DNA from: Phycisphaerae bacterium
GTDB taxonomy: Bacteria; Planctomycetota; Phycisphaerae; Sedimentisphaerales; Anaerohalosphaeraceae
Direction: 5' to 3'
Length of the DNA stretch: 64,000 bases
Assembly: GCA_012729675.1 (NCBI GenBank)
Contig: JAAYCR010000050.1
Span: 1-64,000 of the forward strand
A program made the translations under genes and the position numbers. The notes under the pieces are model-generated. The model saw nothing but the letters and a program-made list of their open reading frames with translations, was not told the origin of the DNA and searched no databases. This document shows, one piece after another, positions 8,454 through 17,505 of this stretch (positions are counted from its first letter, which is position 1; each line of letters starts with the position of its first letter).

Positions 8454-9908
8454 TTATTCGCTGATTCTGCCGAGTCTCGGCTCCGGCGAGCGGGGCGAGG
8501 GGATGTCTGTTTCCAGCAGGTAGCGCTGCTCGTTGGACGACAAGGCCGGTTTTTCGATGATATGCGGCGTGATAAAGATCACCAGCTCGCTATTGACGGT
8601 GCTTTCGCCTTCGAAGCGGAACAGGCCGCCCAACAAAGGTAGATCGCCGAGCAATGGAATTTTGTTAATCCGGTGGCGGGCATCCTGTTTTTTCAGGCCG
8701 CCGATGACCACGGTTTCTTTGTCCTGAATGAGGGCGGTGGTCGTCGTTTCGCGTTTGGCGATGATGGGCTGCGGCGGCAACGTTGACGAGCCCAGCGTTA
8801 CATCTCCCGTCCGAATGCTGAATACGGGATTCAACTCCAGCCGGATCAGGCCGTCGCGCGTCAGATGGGGAACGACGCGCAGTTCGACGCCGACATCGCG
8901 AAATTGGGTCGTGCCGATGCTGCCGCCGGCGCTGGTCTCGGTCAGTTCCTGATACGGAATTTCTTCGACAATCTTGATTTCGGCCTGCTGGCCGTTGAGC
9001 ACAAGGATGCGCGGGTTGGCCAGCAGCTTGGCGCGGATATCTTCCTGCGAAGCGCGCAGCGCCGCATCGATATTGATACTGCTGTTCAAAATCCCGAAAC
9101 GCATCAGCGCTTCGGTTGAAGTCGTGCTGGTATTGCCCGAAAAGCCGCCGGTCAGATGCGGGTTGGTTACGGAATCCTGCAGGACGTTGCCGATGGTACC
9201 GATCTGGTTGCCGAGCGTCGCCCCGGTCGGCACGGGTCCGAAACTGGTGGCGGTGCCGGCCTGCCATTCGACGCCGAGGTCGAGGCTGTCGGTGGAGGTA
9301 ATGTCGTAAATCCGCGCCTCGACCATAATCTGCGGCGTGATGCGGTCGATCTCTTCGATAAACGAGTTGATTGCCCGAATCTTGCTCTCGGTATCGGTGA
9401 CGATGATGTTGCCGGTGCCGGGATTGGCGGAGATGGAGCCTTTGTCAGACATAAATCCCCGCAGCGCGCGTTCCACTTCGAGAACATTGGCGTAGGTGAT
9501 GCGATAGACGTGGCTTTCGATCTTTTCACGGACTTCGAAGATTTCGTCTTTCGGCACGACGCGAATCATATTGTCAGTGGCAACATAGCCGAACCCCTGG
9601 ACATCGAGGATGTTGACCAGCGCTTCATTGAGCGGGATGTTTTTCAGCACGGCCGTGACTCTGCCCTGCACCTTGGGGCTTTTGAGAATGTCCACGTCGG
9701 CCTGTCGCGCAAGAATGGCCAGCACGTCGTCAATGTTGGTGTCCTTAAACTCCACGCTGACAATCTGCTGCATCCGCTGCTGGACGGGGGTCATCACCGT
9801 CTGACGCAGGCCGCTGCTGCCGGTATCCGAGGCAAAAAGGGCCGCCGAGACGCCTGTCAGCAGTACGGCCACCCATCGGGTCAGTGTTCGGGTTCCTGTC
9901 TTATCCAT
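8454..9908 (-). CDS. pilQ: Type IV pilus / type II secretion secretin
   Basis: 484-residue outer-membrane secretin. A signal peptide (about 1-27) is followed by a secretin/TonB short N-terminal (STN) domain (about 47-110, VSVEFKDTNIDDVLAILARQ), a secretin N1-type repeat with a P-G-T-G-N-I-I-V-T-D motif (about 160-185), then the secretin core (about 265-455), ending in ELVIFITPHII. It is shorter than proteobacterial PilQ because it lacks AMIN domains. It is the last gene in the order pilM-N-O-parA-pilP-pilQ and is followed directly by a strong terminator. GAGAGGAT lies upstream of the ATG. It should form the gated channel for the pilus or secreted pseudopilus substrate. Confidence 0.92.
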   Translation of the reverse strand: MDKTGTRTLTRWVAVLLTGVSAALFASDTGSSGLRQTVMTPVQQRMQQIVSVEFKDTNIDDVLAILARQADVDILKSPKVQGRVTAVLKNIPLNEALVNILDVQGFGYVATDNMIRVVPKDEIFEVREKIESHVYRITYANVLEVERALRGFMSDKGSISANPGTGNIIVTDTESKIRAINSFIEEIDRITPQIMVEARIYDITSTDSLDLGVEWQAGTATSFGPVPTGATLGNQIGTIGNVLQDSVTNPHLTGGFSGNTSTTSTEALMRFGILNSSINIDAALRASQEDIRAKLLANPRILVLNGQQAEIKIVEEIPYQELTETSAGGSIGTTQFRDVGVELRVVPHLTRDGLIRLELNPVFSIRTGDVTLGSSTLPPQPIIAKRETTTTALIQDKETVVIGGLKKQDARHRINKIPLLGDLPLLGGLFRFEGESTVNSELVIFITPHIIEKPALSSNEQRYLLETDIPSPRSPEPRLGRISE

Positions 9909-9952
9909 TGTCTATCCTCTCGAAACAGTATTAGATCTGTTGTATGTACCCT

Positions 9953-10633
9953 TTACTCCACGCGTTGTGTCCAGCGGTTTCCGTCTTTCTCAAATTCGAC
10001 CTCTTCGCGGGTAATTTTCACGATCGTCACGTCGTACAGCGTCTGTCCTTCCGTAACCACCTGATCGCCGACGATGGCCGAGGGTTTGGCGTCGCTATGG
10101 ACAATGCCCCGCACCGCCAGATGGGTGGACTGCGTAACGGCCAGCGGGTCTTCAGGCAGCGTTTCCGGTTTCGGGATCACCAGCGGGTCTCGCATCTGCG
10201 CCGGCAGCGGCTCGGGAAACGCCCAAGACTCCGGATCAAACCGCGAGACGGGCGCCGCGGCGGGCAGGTCGTCTTTCACAACCGGGGTTGCGGCAGATTG
10301 CCCGATCCCGCCGAAACTGATGACCATCACGCCGATAAAGACGACGCTCAGGACGCCGACCAGAAAGGTCATTTTCTTTTGTCGGCGGGCGGCATCGGTA
10401 TCGGCGCTGCGTGATTTCTTCGTGACGGGTGAATGCTTTTTTTTGAGCAGGCTCGGTTCGGCGGCAGCGGCGGCTTTGGGCGCCGGCTGAGGACGCGCCG
10501 CAATGCGGTCCGGATGGAACCCGCGGCGCGACGGCGCGGCGGTCTCCAAAACGGGAGCGTCTGTCGTGGTTTCCGGCACCGGGGCGCCCTCAAATATGGA
10601 CGCAACCTGCTTGTGCAACCCTGACTTCCTCAT
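9953..10633 (-). CDS. PilP/GspC-like inner-membrane linker protein
   Basis: 226 residues. A basic, Ala/Pro-rich cytoplasmic tail (1-85) precedes one membrane helix (about 89-111, MTFLVGVLSVVFIGVMVIS). The periplasmic C-terminus (about 135-226) has the small beta-domain pattern of PilP/GspC (LAVRGIVHSDAKPSAIVGDQVVTEGQ). It should connect the PilMNO inner-membrane platform to the secretin encoded 45 bases downstream. The cytoplasmic tail is longer than in lipoprotein-type PilP and there is no lipobox. The start overlaps the end of the ParA-type gene by about 44 bases. Assignment rests mainly on position and topology. Confidence 0.7.
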   Translation of the reverse strand: MRKSGLHKQVASIFEGAPVPETTTDAPVLETAAPSRRGFHPDRIAARPQPAPKAAAAAEPSLLKKKHSPVTKKSRSADTDAARRQKKMTFLVGVLSVVFIGVMVISFGGIGQSAATPVVKDDLPAAAPVSRFDPESWAFPEPLPAQMRDPLVIPKPETLPEDPLAVTQSTHLAVRGIVHSDAKPSAIVGDQVVTEGQTLYDVTIVKITREEVEFEKDGNRWTQRVE

Positions 10634-11384
10634 AGCATATCTCTTTCGCTAATTGAGTGTATTCCATGGCCCCCGAACATCGGGGATCATACGTTATGAC
10701 CGACTGACCGGCGCTGGGCGCCTCGGCCAGCCGAATGCTGCGGTGAATCACCGTCTTAAACACAAGGTCTTTGAAATACTCGCGCATCTGCTCTTCAACC
10801 TGTTGACAGAGCAGCGTGCGATGTTCGGCCAGCGTCAGCAGGATGCCAGCCACGGTCAGGCTCGGACAGAACCGCTCGCGGACGACATCGACCGTTTCGA
10901 GCATCTGGCGGAGGCCTTCGATCGCATAGTAGTGCGTCTGGACGGGGATCAGCACCTCGCCGGCGCCGATGACCGCATTGAGCGTCAGCAGGCTCAGTGA
11001 CGGCGAGCAGTCGATGATGCAGTAATCGAAACGATGTGCCACCGCATCCAGACGATTGCGCAGGACGTATTCCCGGTCGGACATTTGTGCGAGGGCGGAT
11101 TCAGCGCCGCTGAGCAGCACGTTGCTCGGCGACAGCAACAGCTTCTCAATCGGCGTTGGACGCAGCGTCATCGCCAGCGGCACATCGGCGCGCGTGATGA
11201 CGTTGTAAATCGTCCATTCACAGTGCTCGGGCACAGCGCCCATCGCCAGCGTGGCGTGTCCCTGCGGGTCCAGATCGACAATCAGGGTGCGATATCCCCG
11301 CATCGCCAGCGCCGCGGCCAGATTGACCGCCGTGGTCGTTTTGCCGCATCCGCCTTTCTGGTTGGTAATCGCTATCGTTCGCAC
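10590..11384 (-). CDS. ParA/MinD-type ATPase in the pilus operon
   Basis: About 264 residues from a GTG at 11384, placed so that the protein begins MRTIAITNQKGGCGKTTTAV as in most ParA proteins. A longer reading from 11447 would overlap the upstream pilO-like gene and is less likely. The deviant Walker A is KGGCGKTTT, switch I region DLDPQGHATLA and Walker B YCIIDCSPSLSLLTLNAV. ParA ATPases position cargo such as plasmids, chemoreceptor arrays or pili. Here it sits between pilO and pilP and no ParB is present, so a role in placing the pilus machine is the simplest inference. The C-terminus resembles plain ParA rather than TadZ/CpaE, with no receiver domain. Confidence 0.88.
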   Translation of the reverse strand: MRTIAITNQKGGCGKTTTAVNLAAALAMRGYRTLIVDLDPQGHATLAMGAVPEHCEWTIYNVITRADVPLAMTLRPTPIEKLLLSPSNVLLSGAESALAQMSDREYVLRNRLDAVAHRFDYCIIDCSPSLSLLTLNAVIGAGEVLIPVQTHYYAIEGLRQMLETVDVVRERFCPSLTVAGILLTLAEHRTLLCQQVEEQMREYFKDLVFKTVIHRSIRLAEAPSAGQSVITYDPRCSGAMEYTQLAKEICYEEVRVAQAGCVHI

Positions 11385-11403
11385 AATCGTTTCTTTCTTT
11401 CGG

Positions 11404-12015
11404 TCACTGCGTGATTTGCCGGGCCAAGTCGGCGTTGGCCGTGGCACGGAGTTTTTCGGGCGTTTGGATCAAATAGGAAATTAACATCCGCACGGTCGCT
11501 TCCTGCGGGTTCTCGTCGCTGCGGCACAGGGAAATCGATTCGACAAACAGCACCGGTTCGTGATGCTCAAGGGCGTTGACGAACGCCGCGGTCTTGAGAA
11601 AATCGGCGGCAAAATCCACCGCCAGCCAGCCCTCGGTCAGCCGCTCGTCCTTTTCGAGAGTCTTGTCCGGCACGGTTTCCGGAACCCGGCTGGTGAATTT
11701 TTTCAACTCAAGGGTGTTGGCCATCTGCCCGATTCGGAAAATCAAAGCCGATTCGGCGGCGTTTGGACAGGTAAAGGTGTAAAGCGATTCTTGTGTCTGT
11801 GCCAGTCGGTCAAGGGTACGCTGTTTGGTGTCCTCTTTGCCGGCGCTTTGGGCAAAGGCCAGCTTTTCCTGACTTTCCGCAAGGGCGCGCTCGGCCTGTA
11901 CCAGAGCGACGCTATGGGTGCCGCCGGACAGCAGCATCCCGACGCCGATGATCCCCAGGCAGACCACCCAGACCAGACCGACGACAAGTTTAAACGTTAA
12001 AAGGTTCCGCTTCAT
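11404..12015 (-). CDS. pilO: PilO-like inner-membrane pilus assembly protein
   Basis: About 203 residues. A short cytoplasmic tail, one membrane helix (about 8-31, LVVGLVWVVCLGIIGVGMLL), a coiled coil (about 40-75) and a periplasmic ferredoxin-like domain, the PilO/GspM topology. The ATG at 12015 stands ten bases after AGAGG; a GTG two codons earlier (12021) is an alternative that nearly touches the pilN stop codon. It sits directly after pilN, as in canonical pilMNOPQ clusters. Sequence similarity to PilO is too weak to see by eye, so order and topology carry the call. Confidence 0.75.
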   Translation of the reverse strand: MKRNLLTFKLVVGLVWVVCLGIIGVGMLLSGGTHSVALVQAERALAESQEKLAFAQSAGKEDTKQRTLDRLAQTQESLYTFTCPNAAESALIFRIGQMANTLELKKFTSRVPETVPDKTLEKDERLTEGWLAVDFAADFLKTAAFVNALEHHEPVLFVESISLCRSDENPQEATVRMLISYLIQTPEKLRATANADLARQITQ

Positions 12016-12022
12016 CGGCACG

Positions 12023-12664
12023 TTACCTCTGATCTTTCAAAAACAATTCAATTTCATAGATAGTGACGTTTTCGCCCCTCAGTTCCGTTTGCTGGCGCGA
12101 GGCGGGGCGAATTTCACGCAGCAGCGGCTTCAGCGCCGGCGCCGCTTCCAGACGGGCGATATAGGTTTGAACGGCTGCGTCGCCGTCGGCGCTGTCATGG
12201 CCGCACAACGACAGGTTGATCGACCGCTGGATGACGGTGTCAAAGCTTACCGCTCCGGTTGTCGCGTCCACCTTTCGCTGACGCTGGGGCGTGCGCCGCA
12301 AGTTCATTTCACGCATAAAAATTTCCGGCGGCAGATGCTCGGCCAACTCGACCAGCACCGGCGAGGTGACCATCCGATAGTTCAACGCCTGCCCGATATC
12401 GCCGATGGACAGCGACAGGTTATTGATCTGGCCTCGCAAGTCGGCCAGAAAACGCATATCATCGGCATACTGGCCCAGTCGGGCTTCATTGGCTGCCGCG
12501 GCGTTATGCAGGCTCGCCAGTCTGATGCGGTCGTGCTGCGCGTCGGCGGCATACATCATCGTCGCCATAACGGGAATCAGCAGCATGATCAAGCCTGCAA
12601 TCATGCGCTTGAGGTTGGTCTTATGCGGCCGTCCTTTTCCTTTGAGCAGATCTATTTCAAACAT
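12023..12664 (-). CDS. pilN: PilN-like inner-membrane pilus assembly protein
   Basis: 213 residues. It starts with the diagnostic short motif FEIDLLKG, corresponding to the PilN N-terminus that binds PilM, then one membrane helix (about 23-42, MIAGLIMLLIPVMATMMYAA), a coiled-coil segment (about 43-85) and a periplasmic alpha/beta domain (about 100-213). It abuts pilM (two-base gap) and is followed at once by pilO. The predicted complex is PilM-N-O-P on the inner membrane beneath the secretin. Confidence 0.82.
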   Translation of the reverse strand: MFEIDLLKGKGRPHKTNLKRMIAGLIMLLIPVMATMMYAADAQHDRIRLASLHNAAAANEARLGQYADDMRFLADLRGQINNLSLSIGDIGQALNYRMVTSPVLVELAEHLPPEIFMREMNLRRTPQRQRKVDATTGAVSFDTVIQRSINLSLCGHDSADGDAAVQTYIARLEAAPALKPLLREIRPASRQQTELRGENVTIYEIELFLKDQR

Positions 12665-12666
12665 CG

Positions 12667-13731
12667 TTATACCGTCCTCATCGCCAGACCTGCGGCCGCC
12701 GTAAATGCAGGTCCTCGGGTTGTCAGCAGCTCGGCCCCTGTCACAGAGGAGTCGAATCGAATGGCGGCAAACGGATCAAATACCGAAACCTCGGTCGGCA
12801 GCGCATCGCACAGCAAATCGACCAGCGGGCGCACCATCGCCCCAGCCCCGCACAGATACACCCTTTCGACAAAGGGGCTTTTTTCCTGCGAGGCGTAATA
12901 TTTCAGCGTTTCATTGATATTCATCGCCAGCGGTCGTGAGGCCTGATGAAACGCCATCCGTCCTGCTTCCGGCATCGGTTCGCCGTCGGCGTCCCATATC
13001 CACTGACGTACGGTTTCAACAGCCTGTTCGGTTTTTTCCGCCGCTTGGGCAATCAGCGATTCACTGCCGGTATTCAGATCGCGCACAAACGGCAGGCCGT
13101 TGGCGCCAAGCATAATCACATTGGTATAATGTGCCCCAAGATCGATCAATGCGACCGTTCGATACAAGGCCAGGTCTTCCAGTTCGGACAGACAATTGAG
13201 CGCGGCCAGCCCGTCGGCATCCATCAGGGCGACTTTGGCGCCGGCCTCTTTGACCAGGCGGCAGCGTTCGTTGACGGCCTGTTCGACGCCGGCGACCATC
13301 ACGCCGCTTTGGGCTTTCGGGCCTTCCGCGTCGGCGGAGGGCATCAATAACTGATAGTCCAGCACGGCGTGTTGCATATCCATCGGGCAGACCTGCTGGG
13401 CCTCGAACCGCACGGCCTTCTCCAAGGCGTCCAGCGGCAGCGTCGGAAATGTAAAGCCCCGCACGGCCGCATCCGGGCCGCTTAGCCCGCACACCGCATA
13501 GCGTCCCGATGACGACGGAATTTGGGACAAACACGCACGCACCGCTTCAAGGGTATTGCTGCGCTGAGTCGCCTTGTCGTCGGACGGAACGATCTCAGCC
13601 CAGGCCGCACAGGACGCCCGCCAGCCGGAAGAGGCCGAACGCAGCGCAACCAGCTTGACCGCGCCGGAGCCGATATCCAGCCCGATAAGCCCGTTTTGCG
13701 CCGGATTGAGCCATTTGTCCAATAATTGCAT
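12667..13731 (-). CDS. pilM: PilM-type actin-like ATPase
   Basis: 354 residues, actin/FtsA fold. The N-terminal phosphate-1 motif is seen as IGLDIGSGAVKLVAL, a phosphate-2 motif near residue 190 as ALIDLGAHYTNVIML and the adenosine motif near 290 as VYLCGAGAMVRPL. PilM is the cytoplasmic partner of PilN and links the pilus platform to the assembly ATPases. It is the first gene of the minus-strand run to the secretin. A roughly 120-base gap upstream (13732-13854) separates it from the prepilin genes and may hold an internal promoter. Confidence 0.9.
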   Translation of the reverse strand: MQLLDKWLNPAQNGLIGLDIGSGAVKLVALRSASSGWRASCAAWAEIVPSDDKATQRSNTLEAVRACLSQIPSSSGRYAVCGLSGPDAAVRGFTFPTLPLDALEKAVRFEAQQVCPMDMQHAVLDYQLLMPSADAEGPKAQSGVMVAGVEQAVNERCRLVKEAGAKVALMDADGLAALNCLSELEDLALYRTVALIDLGAHYTNVIMLGANGLPFVRDLNTGSESLIAQAAEKTEQAVETVRQWIWDADGEPMPEAGRMAFHQASRPLAMNINETLKYYASQEKSPFVERVYLCGAGAMVRPLVDLLCDALPTEVSVFDPFAAIRFDSSVTGAELLTTRGPAFTAAAGLAMRTV

Positions 13732-13854
13732 CCTAAAGACCTTTCAGAACAATTGAAGATCGTGTTCGGGTCTCATTTATTTGTTAAACACTGTTACCAC
13801 ATCTGTATCGGACGAAAAAAAGCATTGCTTAATCTCATATTTGTCCGCCGAATG

Positions 13855-15624
13855 TTATTGCTGATGAATGCCTCGGATCGCCGAGCTTTCAGACCAGCCG
13901 CCCGGAATGACCACATATTTGCCTTTGAGCCAGATATTACCGGGCACAATTCCCCCCGCGACCCGTTTATCATATAAGTAACTGCGGACAAACCCGTTAT
14001 TACCCGAACCGATGATCCCGCGCAGGGCCTCTGTGATGGAGCCGCGAACAACCAAGCGGTCCTGTGCGCTGGTTTTGAAGTTTTTTCGGCCGGGATAAGA
14101 ACTGTTTCGATAGAGGTTTTCAGCCCCCCAGCCGCCGCCTCCGATTGTCATGGCCGCTTCGACGACCACTGTTCCGGGCAATCGACGATTAAACAATTGG
14201 CTACCGCCGGAATTGCCGATGGGGGAATAGCCGGGCAGTGTGCTGACATTGAAAAATGACGGGTTGTAAAGCAGACCGTTGGTGGTCATTCCCGGATCGA
14301 CCACCTTAATGACGCCCTGCGAGATAAGCCCAAGGATGTTGGGGTTGTCCAGCGTCGGCATGTTGTCTGCTTGGCGTGTGCCATAGACCTCCAGAGTATT
14401 TGCGATCCAGATATTTCCGGTCGCCACAACCGACAACTGCCCTTTGACGGTGTTGATCATCGACCCGAGTACGGCCATGTCCTCTTGGGCCGCTCCGATG
14501 ACGACATTACCATCGACAAAAATCTGTGCGCCGGGACGGCTTTGCACGCCGCCGAACTCCTGGGTGACATAAATCGGCGAAGTAGGGTCGTCAATACGGA
14601 TATCGGTGTACGTTCCCGAATTGAAATGGCATCCATAAATCGGATACTTGATATATTTCGATCCGGAACCGGGATTGATGCGGTAATCGTAGGTGGAACT
14701 GTCGCCGCCGCCGCGGGTATAGGCGGCTACGGTACTGTTGTCATAAACGCGCACATACCCTTGTCCGTCTTTGACATAAAACTTCATGTGTACCGCCGGC
14801 TGTTCGCTGACTTCATTGCGGAAACCGGTTGTCCCCCTGCTGTGTTTTGGCAGTGTATGGCTGACGGTGGGCGTGAATTGATACGATGGATGCGTATAAG
14901 TGCGAAATCGGTTGACGCGCTGGTTGACGGAATCGGCATTGGCGATCAGGCTGGCCGGCTGACTGAAGGAGATGCCGCCCTCAAAGCGGCCCATCACCGA
15001 ACTGTATTTGTCCGAACCGCCGGCAGTATAGCGGGATTCGCCCATCGACACATGCGACAAAAAACGAGGCGAGCCGGAAATATAGACATCGCGATTGTCC
15101 GGACCGTCCTTCAGATCATTGACGTGCATCGGAATATCAAGGATATCGCCGGTGACAAAGCTCAGCGCAATAGTACTGTTCGAACCGCTGGGACAGCGAC
15201 ACATCGCCAGATCCCAACCGCTGACGGCCTGTACGACATAGGCCTGGATCGTATGCTGGAAGATGCCGCAGTAGCCGTTGGCCTCAATCCGATAAACAGG
15301 ACGAGCGCCAAGAAACGTTGAAAACGTTATCGCATAATCCGACGTGCTGTTGCCGAAGTCCAGCGTCCCAGATGCCTGGCTTTTTTCAAGAGAATTGAGC
15401 ATATCGACCTGCTGGCTCATCCAGAAGGCCGCGCGTTCATAGGCGGCCTCGGCAGCCGAAAATGCCGCTTCCTGATTTTTCACACGTACCGCCTGCATAA
15501 GCTGCCCGTGCGCCACCTTCAGCAGCGCCGCTCCGGTCAGCGTCAGCACGATCACCAGAATGACAGTCAGAGCCAGGATCGAACCGCGACGCTTGGATCT
15601 GAATTGTTGTCGCTGCTGTTTCAT
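13855..15624 (-). CDS. PilX-like large prepilin-type protein
   Basis: 589 residues. The N-terminus is basic and then hydrophobic (SILALTVILVIVLTLTGAAL, about 14-33), typical of the PilX N-terminal family that often sits with minor pilins. It lacks the G-F-T-L-x-E prepilin peptidase site of its neighbours. The long remainder is a secreted Ser/Gly/Tyr-rich domain with many short beta-like strands and a late Gly-rich part. This fits a pilus-tip adhesin or a minor-pilin cap. It lies directly between pilM and a PilW-like gene on the same strand, with AGGAA before the ATG. The large domain is not a family I recognise. Confidence 0.7.
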   Translation of the reverse strand: MKQQRQQFRSKRRGSILALTVILVIVLTLTGAALLKVAHGQLMQAVRVKNQEAAFSAAEAAYERAAFWMSQQVDMLNSLEKSQASGTLDFGNSTSDYAITFSTFLGARPVYRIEANGYCGIFQHTIQAYVVQAVSGWDLAMCRCPSGSNSTIALSFVTGDILDIPMHVNDLKDGPDNRDVYISGSPRFLSHVSMGESRYTAGGSDKYSSVMGRFEGGISFSQPASLIANADSVNQRVNRFRTYTHPSYQFTPTVSHTLPKHSRGTTGFRNEVSEQPAVHMKFYVKDGQGYVRVYDNSTVAAYTRGGGDSSTYDYRINPGSGSKYIKYPIYGCHFNSGTYTDIRIDDPTSPIYVTQEFGGVQSRPGAQIFVDGNVVIGAAQEDMAVLGSMINTVKGQLSVVATGNIWIANTLEVYGTRQADNMPTLDNPNILGLISQGVIKVVDPGMTTNGLLYNPSFFNVSTLPGYSPIGNSGGSQLFNRRLPGTVVVEAAMTIGGGGWGAENLYRNSSYPGRKNFKTSAQDRLVVRGSITEALRGIIGSGNNGFVRSYLYDKRVAGGIVPGNIWLKGKYVVIPGGWSESSAIRGIHQQ

Positions 15625-15666
15625 TGTTTATTCCTGCAACGGATAATAAATAAATTGAACCCTTTG

Positions 15667-16350
15667 CTAACGCGGCCAGGCCAGACGGATCAGCGTTGAA
15701 AATTTGACCTCGACTGTTATGCCGTTATTGTCAGTCAGGATTAAATCCGTATTGATACAGCCGCTTCCCCTGCCGGCGCTTACCGCATGGTTGAAGATGT
15801 TGATGTTGCGCTGGATATTTACATTTTCAGACAGTACCCTCGTTTCCGCCAGATTGGCGGTATGGCGGGCGTTGTTGCGTACGCCGCCGACGCCGTTGAC
15901 CACGCGGCCAAAATCCACCTTCAACTGCCGTCCATCCAGATAATACAGCGCATAATGCGTCCCCGTGTTGTCAAGCTCAAGAATCTCCGCATCGGGGTCG
16001 GCCGGATCAAACTGCCCGTCCCAGTACCATATCTCCAGAGCCTGACCGACGGCATACAACTGATTCGATGGAGGCGTCGCCTTGGAAAAGGTGCTTCCGG
16101 TGATCCGATAGATATCATACCGCAGCAGATTGGACCGCCTTCCGAATTGCTGAAGCGAGGCCATCACCACATACGCATCGACCCGTGCATCACTTTGCAA
16201 ATCGCCATAGATTCGATTCCACGCGCGCGCCGAACCACTCATCAAGATGCCAAACGCCAGCAGCGGGATCGCCGCGATTGCAATGACCACTGTCACCTCA
16301 ATCAGGGTAAAGCCGCGTCTTGGCGGCGTTGTCCTCATAGAGCACAGCAT
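15667..16350 (-). CDS. PilW-like minor prepilin
   Basis: About 227 residues from the ATG at 16350, which has a strong GGGAGG eight bases upstream. A longer frame to 16497 exists but would overlap the upstream gene heavily. The type III signal is clear: a short basic leader, then RGFTLIEVTVVIAIAAIPLL, giving prepilin peptidase cleavage after Gly and N-methylation of Phe. The C-terminal domain (about 60-227) is the mixed alpha/beta type seen in PilW/GspJ. It follows the smaller prepilin gene by four bases and probably forms part of the priming minor-pilin complex. Confidence 0.85.
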   Translation of the reverse strand: MLCSMRTTPPRRGFTLIEVTVVIAIAAIPLLAFGILMSGSARAWNRIYGDLQSDARVDAYVVMASLQQFGRRSNLLRYDIYRITGSTFSKATPPSNQLYAVGQALEIWYWDGQFDPADPDAEILELDNTGTHYALYYLDGRQLKVDFGRVVNGVGGVRNNARHTANLAETRVLSENVNIQRNINIFNHAVSAGRGSGCINTDLILTDNNGITVEVKFSTLIRLAWPR

Positions 16351-16354
16351 CGTC

Positions 16355-16837
16355 TTATCCTCCCGCCTCTTCTTTACGCACGTACGTGTGGATGCGATAG
16401 ATCGGGTCACTCTCCCGAATGGCCCCTGTCTGATAATCCGACCGCCAGCGAACCACCGCTGCAATCTCTCGCAGTGTAACCATCGCCGCTGTATCAACTT
16501 CGATATCCTGCCAGTCCAGTGTGACCGTCAATTTCTGATCATCTACCGTTATCGCGTAGGTGTTAGTACTCGGATTTTTGACAAAGCCCATCTGAAGCGC
16601 GGTCAGATCGAAATTTTCATCGCCGCCGGTTCGTTTCCAGTTGTCCAAAACCATCCGCCCGGTGCGAGCGGCGGTAATTTCCGCCCGCGCACGCAACGCC
16701 ATCCGACGGGCGTGATATTGATACCCCAGCGCACCAACGGCGACAACGCCCAGGATCAGCGACGCGATCACAAGCTCCAGCAGCGTAAAGCCGCGGTTAA
16801 CGGAATGTCGTTTTTGTCCTCTCATGGCACTATCCAT
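16355..16837 (-). CDS. Minor prepilin (PilV/GspI-like)
   Basis: About 160 residues. Prepilin signal RGFTLLELVIASLILGVVAV lies near the N-terminus with a 15-17-residue leader. The ATG at 16825, with GGAT upstream, is an alternative start giving a shorter leader. A soluble domain of about 120 residues contains no Cys. Gene order (this, PilW-like, PilX-like) matches minor-pilin operons pilV-pilW-pilX. The downstream gene starts four bases after the stop, so the two should be co-translated. Confidence 0.83.
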   Translation of the reverse strand: MDSAMRGQKRHSVNRGFTLLELVIASLILGVVAVGALGYQYHARRMALRARAEITAARTGRMVLDNWKRTGGDENFDLTALQMGFVKNPSTNTYAITVDDQKLTVTLDWQDIEVDTAAMVTLREIAAVVRWRSDYQTGAIRESDPIYRIHTYVRKEEAGG

Positions 16838-16888
16838 CACACAAAATCCGAAGCCTTGTTCTCAAAGCCGCCGGACCGATGCAGAATA

Positions 16889-16931
16889 CAAAACAAGCGG
16901 AGAAGAGCTGCCCCCTCCTCCGCTTGTTTTG
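16889..16931 (-). terminator. Terminator after the major pilin gene
   Basis: Arms AAAACAAGCGGAG (16890-16902) and CTCCGCTTGTTTT (16918-16930) make a perfect 13-bp stem. On the minus strand the distal arm ends in TTTTGT. It lies between the pilin gene and the minor prepilin operon, so pilin can be made in excess over minor pilins. Confidence 0.8.
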
Positions 16932-16949
16932 TCCGCAGCGGCAATAACC

Positions 16950-17330
16950 TTATTGCCACGTCGAGCCGTCTTGACTGAGTGTTTTACTGCCTTTCGGGGC
17001 ATTGGCTTTGCTGCCTTTCACGGTAACCGCCACATTGCCGGTAGCGCTATCCACAGAAGTAATTTCGTAGTCGCTGGGGCCAAAATACGTGCCAGCCAAG
17101 TCCCCGGCAGCGGTGTCGAATCCCAAGTCAGCCCAGTCTTTGGAGACGGTGCCATGTTCGGCAAAATAGACTCGCGCCGCCGAGCGGATGGTACCCGCTG
17201 TGGCGTTGGCCTCAGCCCACTTGGCCGAATCGACACGACCCCGCATCAGCGGCACGGACGCGGCGGCCAGTATGCCGACGATCAGGATCACGACCATCAG
17301 CTCGATCAACGTAAAAGCTTTGTTTCTCAT
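16950..17330 (-). CDS. Major pilin / GspG-like prepilin
   Basis: 126 residues with a very short leader MRNKA and canonical signal FTLIELMVVILIVGILAAAS, Glu at +5 of the mature protein. The C-terminal domain is small, Gly/Lys/Ser-rich and ends GSKTLSQDGSTWQ. It is the shortest and most typical prepilin here, has its own strong AGGAG and is followed by an intrinsic terminator, all consistent with an abundant major (pseudo)pilin. No Cys pair is present, unlike many type IVa pilins. It could serve a type II-like pseudopilus; the window does not decide between these. Confidence 0.88.
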   Translation of the reverse strand: MRNKAFTLIELMVVILIVGILAAASVPLMRGRVDSAKWAEANATAGTIRSAARVYFAEHGTVSKDWADLGFDTAAGDLAGTYFGPSDYEITSVDSATGNVAVTVKGSKANAPKGSKTLSQDGSTWQ

Positions 17331-17440
17331 ACTACAATCTCCTAAAAAAGTTTTCGTTTTGATTATTTGTCAATACCTGTTAGTGACATTTCGCCTCAAA
17401 AGACAGCACACTTAACCACTATTTTCAATTTCCTGTTTCA

Positions 17441-17503
17441 AATTTTATCCCACATCTATCATCCATCATCTATCCTCTAACTTCCAACTTCTAACTTCTT
17501 AGA
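17441..17503. repeat. Word-like degenerate tandem tract
   Basis: Short degenerate units of the type CTATCAT, CCATCATCTATC and CTAACTTC repeat between the pilC and pilin genes. One strand is almost free of G. It is one of a series of such tracts in the window. Confidence 0.6.
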
Positions 17504-17505
17504 AC

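Noticed and set aside
9156-10064. 302-codon plus-strand frame opposite the secretin gene
   Set aside because: Shadow of the secretin; composition is His/Arg-rich and typical of antisense frames.
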